DNA of 64,000 nucleotides from positions 943,501 through 1,007,500 of the forward strand of contig CAWZYM010000369.1 of assembly GCA_963966185.1 (NCBI GenBank), given 5' to 3'. Of this stretch, positions 57,459-64,000 are shown piece after piece. The notes under the pieces were generated by a model. The model searched no databases, had not been told where the DNA came from, and was given only the letters and a program-made list of their open reading frames with translations. The position numbers and the translations under genes were made by a program. Source of the DNA: Rhabditoides inermis. Lineage: Eukaryota; Nematoda; Chromadorea; Rhabditida; Rhabditidae. Numbering within the stretch: position 1 is the first letter of the stretch; the number at the start of each line of letters is the position of its first letter.

Positions 57459-59606
57459 TCAGGGCTTGTGGTGATCTATCTCGGCGTATAGCGACTCTGC
57501 GTCGAGGCCGCACGGTTGCGCGAGGTGCGAAGAGTAGCGGGAGGTGTACTCCGGCATGCACACCTGGAAAGAGGACAGGTAAGCAATCGATAATCGATAA
57601 CAGCTGATCTGATATAATTAAGAAACAATCAATAAATCGATAACCCCTCTTACCTACCTTGTACATCTTTCCCTTGCTCTCCTTCTCCGTCTTCTCGTTC
57701 AGGGCGTTCTGGAAGGCAATGTCGGCGGGGTTGTGGGCGGAGCTAAAGGGGGCGGAGCTGAAGTGCCTCCTGGCGGCCAGTGCGCACGAGAACACGGTGA
57801 CACTGATGGCGATCAGGCCTGGAAAGAAGGAGGAGTGAACAAGTAAACAAGTAAACAAACAACTCACCGATGCACGCGTAGAAGGCGGTCTTGTAGAACG
57901 AGGACTCAGCAGGAGCGTCTTGGGTGGTCCCCGCTTCGTGGGTGGTCTCGGCGGTGGTCGACACATCGCAGTACTTGCCAATGAATCCCTCCGCGCACTT
58001 GCACCGGAAGCCATCACGGGTGCGCGCCGAGCAAAAACCGCCTGAAAAATAATTATATAACCAAAACTATAACTATGAGAGGAAAAAATCATAAAAGAAA
58101 CAGAAGTGGAAATAGAGAGAAAAAAAGCGCACCGTTCATGCACAGCCCGGGCCGGCAGACAGAAGAAGAGAAGAAGGAGGACGCAGCCTCCCCAGTCAGT
58201 ACAGTCAGCTGCACCTCGCAGTTCCTCCCTTCGTACCCCCGGGGACACGCGCACTCGTACTCGCCGGCATGCATGTCAAGCCGTTCACGTGCAAGTTACA
58301 CTCATACTCGCCGGCTTGCCGTTGTCACAGGTGTCCTGCTCGCAGCCAGTGAACGTCTGGCACTGAAACGGATACGGTGAGTACAGTAACACAAATCCCA
58401 AATACAGCAGCCCATTTCAATGTACAGTATCCCCAAAGTACAGTACCCCTTACCTGGTCGCACTTGGCGCCGACGAATCCCTTGTCGCACTCCCACTCTC
58501 CAGGGGCTTTGCACTCTCCGCGACCGTTACCGCCCTCGCACACGGCTGGAGTACGGTAGGATTAGGATACGGTAGATTATAATAGGAATACGGTAATCAG
58601 GATTACAAGGAAAGGGGAGGAACACAGGTGCACAGGTCTTTTTCTAGTCAATCTAGCCGTATTGTGACGCAACCGAGACTGTGTCTCTATAGTGTAATGA
58701 GGCGCGCTTCACCGAGAAAGGACACCCCAGCGGGACGTGACACAAGACGTATAGAAGTAGGAAACGTATATAGACATAGGAATCGTGGAAGCCTATAGGA
58801 TAGTATAGATACGTGAAAGGAAACGTGGTAACGTATAGGAAACGTACATACGGTGGTTGCAGAGCGGGCCGGTCCACCATTCCTTGCACACTCGCTGGCC
58901 CTCAGTGGAGCAGGTGAACTGAGCCAGCGAGTTGTCGGCACCGCGACAGAACACGTTGCACCGGGAGCCATAGTAGTCCCTAGAATATCGAATAATTAGA
59001 TAATCGATAATATCGATTGACTCACTCGTCGCAGATGAATCGCATTCTGAGAGAGGAATCGCCATTGTGCTGACCCGTCCACTCCTGTCCACCGATCAGC
59101 GTAGACTGCGAGGCACGCGAACTGAACACATATCGATTTTTTTTTGATTGATTATATCGTAAATCAGGTTCTCGTTATCAGTGACAGTGACCCTGTGGCA
59201 CGCGCGGCGGACACGGTTGGCAGTGCGCATTAGCAGCTATTTGCTACTGATAGATGATAAGCGTAGTGATAAGAGAGGAGGAGGAGAGATGGTAGAAGGT
59301 CAGAACTCCGCTCGTCCCTTTAATCAATAACACACAATTAATACGCAACTATAACACAAACATCATTGTCACAGGGTCACGTCCCAGTCAAACACAGCTC
59401 ACTGTACTACTAAACAGAAATTGAATGAACAAGTAGAAATCGTACCACTGACTGGAGTTGATGGAGTATTTCCAGTGGTCTTCTGCGACGGCGTTGCGGG
59501 CAAATCGATATTCAATCGATACCTGCTTGCAAAAGTCGACGAACTGCTCAGAGAGGTTGCCTAAATGAACAAGTACAAGTATGATCATCATACAAACACA
59601 AATCAT
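57459..59606 (-). CDS. DSL-domain Notch ligand (Delta/LAG-2-like), 368 aa
   Basis: Transmembrane ligand expected to bind Notch-type receptors on neighbouring cells. Exons: 59606-59446, 59121-59026, 58979-58852, 58545-58454, 58362-58300, 58259-58133, 58041-57868, 57818-57658, 57563-57459; they total 1107 nt, an exact multiple of three. In order: signal peptide (MICVCMMIILVLVHLG), a short N-terminal region, the DSL domain (FICDEDYYGSRCNVFC ... STEGQRVCKEWWTGPLC), three EGF-like repeats (CEGGNGRGEC ... ; CEQDTCDNG ... YECACPRGYEGRNC; CRPGLCMNGGFC ... GFIGKYC), a Thr-rich stalk, a membrane segment (about AFYACIGLIAISVTVFSCAL) and an ~80-residue cytoplasmic tail. The join between exons 5 and 6 needs a 40-nt intron; it restores a perfect EGF pattern. 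An ATG further upstream in frame exists, but the chosen one gives a clean signal peptide. Few EGF repeats and small size resemble nematode ligands. Confidence 0.88.
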
Positions 59607-59733
59607 ATACACATCCCGTAAAACAATAAAATCAGAACATTGCAAAATCAAATCGCGTTGTTCTGTGTAGCTTATTTGTTTACTCACTTTTCAACAAACG
59701 ATATCATTTCATATTCGTCATTTCTCACTGCAA
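59607..59733. promoter_or_regulatory. Short divergent intergenic region between DSL gene and repeat-protein gene
   Basis: Only 127 bp separate the two inferred start codons on opposite strands. It may act as a bidirectional promoter, although upstream non-coding exons cannot be excluded. No core motif is named. Confidence 0.35.
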
Positions 59734-61488
59734 ATGGATGAGGAACGGGCGTACACGCTCCAACCGCACGTAAGGTTTTGATTTTGTTTTATTTTAAAAC
59801 AACATTTAGGGGTTCGTGGTGTCCGGTGGGTGCTTCTATGTCATGGGGAAAAAGGGCGCTGGACTCACGCTGAGACAGCTGAGGGCGGCAGTGGAAGAAG
59901 AATATGGATTCAAGCTCACCACTGCGCAAAAGAAGTGAGTGTTTCGAAAAGAGCTTTCCATAAACGTACTAACTTAGTGCTATGAAAACATTCGTCCACT
60001 CTAATAAGAACAAGTCTGTGACGGTGATCGATGGCGGCAAGTACATGGTGAACTCACAGTGTGCAATCAACACAGACGGAACAGTGCGCAAAAGGGTTAG
60101 TGGAAATATTATATTATATAACACAAGGTAGATATGAAAACATATACAAATATTGATACATACTCGTGAACCGAACATTCGTGAACTGTCTAATTTTCGA
60201 AATGGAAAAATAGGTACTAAATTGGTCTCGATACGATTGCCCCTGTTGTACCTGAGAAAACCAAATTTTTATTTTTTTTTGTGTTTTTATATTCTTCATT
60301 CATATATTCATATGTTAAAAAGACAATTTTATTGATCCGCAATCGGAAAAATTTTGAATTTTGAAATGGCGCGCTTTACCAATTCTGGTTATAACTATTG
60401 AACTCGAGATGCGTTTCACATAGGGATGTGTTTGTCGGCTTCTACGGCTCAAGTTTATGCTAGAAACTGTTTTTCACCTCAATTTTTTTCAAAATTCCCG
60501 TCATTCAAGACGTTTTCGACACTCAACTGTGATGTAACCTTTTTTACCCATAAAGCATTCATTCAAATCATGAAAAAAGTTCTAGTTTCAGGCTTTTTAG
60601 ATGTTATTTGATGTTTTCTTGAACTTTTCATCAGTGTAACATCATTTTTAATGAATTTGTCACTTTAACTTTTTTCTGACAATGTTGTACCTTGTTAATG
60701 ACGTTTTGGTCGTACAAATTTAACGTTTTACAGATGACGGAGAATAAGCTGCCGAAGAATGATCCGGAAGAGAAGGCTGCCGAGGAAATTAACGCCGCTT
60801 TCAATGGTACGTTTCACCGCATTTTTTTTCATTTTCCATTGCCGTCCGACCATAACATGATAATTGAATTGAATTGATTTACTATCGAATATGATGATGT
60901 ACGTTACTGTTTTCTTAGAACTGTTCCTCGACGACTCTCCGCAGGAGGCGGAGCCGGCTGTGGACGCCGGCTCGCCCGCCTCTGTCCCCGCCGGCGGGCC
61001 CGCCTCCACGACCGCTGGCGTGGCCGCCTCCGTCCCCGCCGGCGGGCCCGCCTCCACGACCGCTGGGGCCGCCTCCGTCCCCGCCGGCGGGCCCGCCTCC
61101 ACGACCGCTGGGGCCGCCTCCGTCCCCGCCGGCGGGCCCGCCTCCACGACCGCTGGGGCCGCCTCCGTCCCCGCCGGCGGGCCCGCCTCCACGACCGCTG
61201 AGGCCGCCTCCGTCCCCGCCGGCGGGCCCGCCTCCACGACCGCTGGGGCCGCCTCCGTTCCCGCCGGCGGGCCCGCCTCCACGACCGCTGGGGCCGCCTC
61301 CGTCCCCGCCGGCGGGCCCGCCTCCACGACCGCTGGCGTGCCCGCATCTGTCCAGCAGAACAACCGGAACTGCCTGGCGATTCAGGCGAGCGGTACGTCA
61401 TCCTACCTTGTTCCGATAATTAGTGTTATTACTTGTAGGAGGAACGTTCTCCTTCTCTTTCAATTCCCCTGCTTCTCGCGCGCCGTGA
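59734..61488 (+). CDS. Unknown 291-aa protein with eight 15-residue Ala/Pro/Gly/Thr repeats
   Basis: I do not recognise this gene. Exons: 59734-59769, 59810-59934, 59978-60095, 60734-60806, 60919-61392, 61439-61488, total 876 nt, an exact multiple of three with one stop. The N-terminal ~130 residues are charged and compact ([18 protein letters not shown], then [16 protein letters not shown], then [13 protein letters not shown]), possibly a small folded domain. Then follows an acidic linker ([15 protein letters not shown]) and eight copies of [15 protein letters not shown] or close variants, and a short tail ([13 protein letters not shown]). No signal peptide or membrane segment. It lies head to head with the DSL gene, the starts 127 bp apart, so the two may share a promoter region. 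Intron 3 (640 bp) is AT-rich. Confidence 0.7.
60978..61340. repeat. Coding minisatellite, 45-bp unit, 8 copies
   Basis: Units differ by single bases (for example GAGGCC for GGGGCC at 61200 and GTTC for GTCC at 61257) and one 3-bp insertion in the first junction. GC-rich on both strands, which keeps minus-strand frames open by chance. The number of copies is likely to vary between individuals. Confidence 0.95.
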
Positions 61489-61804
61489 TTAGTACCACCC
61501 TCTTCGTGTTTTTTGAGTATTCGTATTCCCGTTTTCGTACTTTCCCGTTCTCATATAGCGAGATCTTTATTGCCAGAGGCCCAGTATATCACTGTTCTAC
61601 TTAGTCGCTATGTTTTCTCTAGTTGAAACAAAATAAAAAATTCGTACAAGAGTGTTTGAATATGTATGTACAGGATGTGATTTAAAAAATGTTTTTCCGA
61701 AAGAAAAATGGCAGCCGCCGGTCACATGAGTTAACTATGGAAGAGTCGTACACATCTCTGATGTTTGATTCACTGTTTTATTACTGTACTTTGTATTTGG
61801 AAGT
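61489..61804. other. 3' flank of repeat-protein gene
   Basis: No gene is seen. AATAAAAAA at about 61631 could serve as a polyadenylation signal for the preceding gene. Confidence 0.35.
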
Positions 61805-61810
61805 CTGTTA

Positions 61811-61876
61811 AGTCGCCGTCGGAGGCGTGCACCAACAATCTTCGGGATGACCAGAAGCGGGAGATGTGGAAGAAGG
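61811..61876 (+). pseudogene. Isolated exon-like segment
   Basis: Open segment reading SPSEACTNNLRDDQKREMWKK, with an acceptor-like TTAAG before it and a GTGGGG donor after it. The composition looks coding, but no neighbouring exon was found in frame. Possibly part of the duplicated partial gene family of this region. Confidence 0.3.
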
Positions 61877-61989
61877 TGGGGGGGGGGGGCGGTGTTTGGA
61901 TGGGCGGAGTCTAACACGCTCGTTACAACTGTGTTTCCCTATTGACCGTTCACTGGCACACAAAGCGAGCATGCAGCTTCAGTGCGCGT

Positions 61990-62113
61990 TTCCGTTGGCA
62001 ATGTACCCCCGCTGATTTCGCCCCCGCATGTACCCCCACTGGTCCCGCCACCTTGACGCGCTGCCCGCGCCGCTGCCAATCCAGGAGCAGTACTTGCGGG
62101 AGATGGCAGAGTG
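61990..62113 (+). pseudogene. Diverged copy of the Pro-rich exon
   Basis: Reads LDALPAPLPIQEQYLREMAE and then a stop, matching the end of the exon at 55347-55526 (LDALPAPPPQIQEQYMQELAE). The copy is shortened and ends early, so it is a decayed exon duplicate. Confidence 0.6.
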
Positions 62114-62819
62114 AACCGTTATCGTTTGATTATCAATTGATAGCAAATGAATTCAGTTTTCTTCACCGGTACCGCTAAACCGGCCTGTTGCCTAGGGGCT
62201 GCCCGCGCTGCCCGCGCGCGCTGGTTCTGCGCACGTTTGGATATTCGTGCGCACCGCGCGCAAAACTCAAAACTGTGATGCGCCCTTTTCAGGAAACTAT
62301 TTTCAGATCATGATGGTTCGAATGACACCTTGTTTGCCAAATTCGGTCAACATTTTTTGTAGTCGCTCTAGTGATATGCTAAAAGCTTGTACAGAGATGA
62401 TCTTTAGTTCAAAACATGCGTTATGATTGTGTCCACCCTGCTGTCCGGTTTAGCATATCAAAGCAATTGATAGCGCATCAGAATATCACAAAAGGTGATT
62501 GCGCTCATCATACTCTCATGACTGTTTTCCGTCTGCCTCTCTCGAGAGCGCGCGCTCTCTGCGCACTCTCTCACTTTCCCGCGCGATTCGAGTAGTCGAT
62601 AATCAAGCAGCCGGTAGGGGTGATAGGGCGAAAAAGTGGCCATTTTCGTCGCGCAAAGAATACGCCATAAAAGGAATACGGTTGAGAATTTTGGAAAACA
62701 AATGTGAAATATGAGACCATACACACATCAGACAATCAAATGAGCCGAAGTGGATCGTTCGTTTGACCAAGTTGAAAAATCAGCTTGGATCCCCTACTGT
62801 TGCCATCTTCTAGGCGACG

Positions 62820-62935
62820 CAGATGGATAACCTGGTTCCACCCTCGCTGGTACCGCCCCTGGATGCGCTACCTAAACATCGGCCAATACTCGCAGAAACT
62901 GGGCGAGACGGTTGCGTGTGCCGTGATGCAGGTTG
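62820..62935 (+). pseudogene. Second diverged copy of the Pro-rich exon
   Basis: Reads LVPPSLVPPLDALP, then loses frame, then returns to ETVACAVMQ just before a GT donor, as in the 55347-55526 exon. A frame change inside shows that it is decayed. A trailing GATTGATTATTGAT-like stretch follows both this copy and the original. Confidence 0.55.
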
Positions 62936-63009
62936 GTATAGATTAGTTATCGATTGATGATTGATAGCTTGATGTTTTAATGTTAATAGTTGATATTTCA
63001 TGTACTGTA

Positions 63010-64000
63010 CCCTACCCGTTTTTAAATGTAGTCCGTATATTCCGAAGTTTTGATGAAATGTGTTTTTTTAATGCTTTCGTAATAAATCGTTTATCGGAAT
63101 ACGTACCCGAATACTTTTTTGATCGACTAGTCTCGGGGTATTTATTATTCATGTTCCCTCTAAATACTGTAATACTCCAGAGAAAGTGATAGAAACCATA
63201 CGGCATACGCAACGGGCGATGATAACCGGAATACCGGAAGTTCACAATTGTGTCATGTTTGTACGGATACAGTATTCGTGAAAACAGTGGTTACTGTATT
63301 ACAGTAGTCATGCTCTGTTCATAGCCATGAATTGCTTCTCGATAGGAGATTGGCTATTTATGAAATCATTTTTTTTCGAAAAAAATACGTTTGAACGGAA
63401 ACATGTAGGGCGACCTTGTTTCTCGTACGGCAACTGCAGTAATTTTTCAGAATATTTACGGCATTTGAGACACAAAACGGCCCGTTATCACTCCGCGCAA
63501 GACCATTCGACCGCTCAACTCGCGCACCCAACCTCACAGGAAGATGATGGCGGGGCATGAGCATGAAGATGGGGGCGGAGCTTAGGTAGGCGGACTCTAT
63601 CACGCTGGTTACGGTTTCGCATCCCGCACGACCGACCACTGTCACACGGAGAGAGCGTCTGTTTGCGGAAAAACGAAATGCATTTCCGGGTATGGGCGGG
63701 ACTTGAGTGGGTGGAGTTTAAGCGACGATGGCTGATGGAGGTGGGAGACGGTATGACTCACAACGGTGTAGTCTCTTGCTCGAATTTCTGGCCTCGACAT
63801 TTCGGATGTTGGTCAATGGGTTGTGTTTTTGTTTGCAGTTATCGGTAATGAAACAATTTATCGGAATGCCGTACATTCGGAATACTCTTTTTTGGTCGAC
63901 TAGACTCGGAAGGACTCGAATACTTCTCATAATCAGTGGAGTATCGCTACCGTACTGTTCGCTAGAAAGTGATACAACAAAACCGTACGCAACGGGCGAT
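63010..64000. repeat. Tandemly repeated intergenic sequence at the window end
   Basis: 63090-63222 and 63860-64000 are diverged direct copies that share TCGACTAG, AGAAAGTGAT and the final CGCAACGGGCGAT; the second copy runs to the window edge. Between them 63520-63720 resembles 61880-61980 (GGGCGGAG...ACACGCT-type words). No gene is supported. Confidence 0.45.

Noticed and set aside
60728..61401. Minus-strand frames of 211 and 165 residues over the minisatellite
   Set aside because: A GC-rich 45-bp unit (a multiple of three) stays open on several frames by chance; the plus-strand frame is supported by splice sites and an exact exon sum.
1..64000. CRISPR array, bacterial operons, rRNA genes
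   Set aside because: No regularly spaced repeats with unique spacers, no dense intronless genes and no rRNA-like stretch were seen; the window is eukaryotic.

Overview
The window is nuclear DNA of an intron-rich invertebrate. A nematode is the best guess: it holds four genes of the DUF229 family (very expanded in nematodes) and one compact DSL-type Notch ligand of about the size of nematode LAG-2/APX-1. Introns are short to medium with GT-AG ends, and one inferred intron is only 40 nt. All exon models below come from reading splice sites and frames by eye, with no transcript evidence.

Layout. Positions 1-6338 hold DUF229 copy 1 on the minus strand. From 6339 to about 14000 is a spacer with a large GA tract, an intron-rich Mutator-like (MULE) transposase gene on the minus strand (7629-12423), an AT microsatellite and a small Cys-rich ORF. 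Positions 14015-30453 hold DUF229 copy 2 (plus), then a Penelope-like remnant with a hammerhead-type core, a tRNA-derived SINE head, a small Cys/His ORF, a 5.4-kb Ty3/Gypsy-type LTR element (24009-29420) that keeps only integrase, and a truncated gene with a P2X7 C-terminal-like domain. Positions 30454-47024 repeat this block almost base for base (offset 16566-16571), giving DUF229 copy 3, a second LTR element and a second P2X7-like gene, which here runs on to a stop at 47351. DUF229 copy 4 (48024-53480) follows. It is the only copy whose 18 exons join into one open frame as read (657 codons plus stop).

From 53.5 kb on the sequence changes: a reverse copy of an intronic repeat, a Penelope-like GIY-YIG nuclease fragment, a partial Pro/Ala-rich gene with an exon interrupted by a 989-bp transposon flanked by a perfect 8-bp target duplication, GA tracts, a complete 9-exon DSL ligand gene (minus, 368 codons), a complete 6-exon unknown gene with an in-frame 45-bp minisatellite (plus, 291 codons), and a tail of degenerate duplicated exon fragments.

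The DUF229 copies form a head-to-head pair (copies 1 and 2) plus direct copies 3 and 4. Insertions present in some copies and absent in others date the events. Copy 3 looks like a chimera: its first ~1 kb matches copy 1 and the rest matches copy 2. The alternative that must be excluded is an assembly artefact, with two haplotypes laid end to end.
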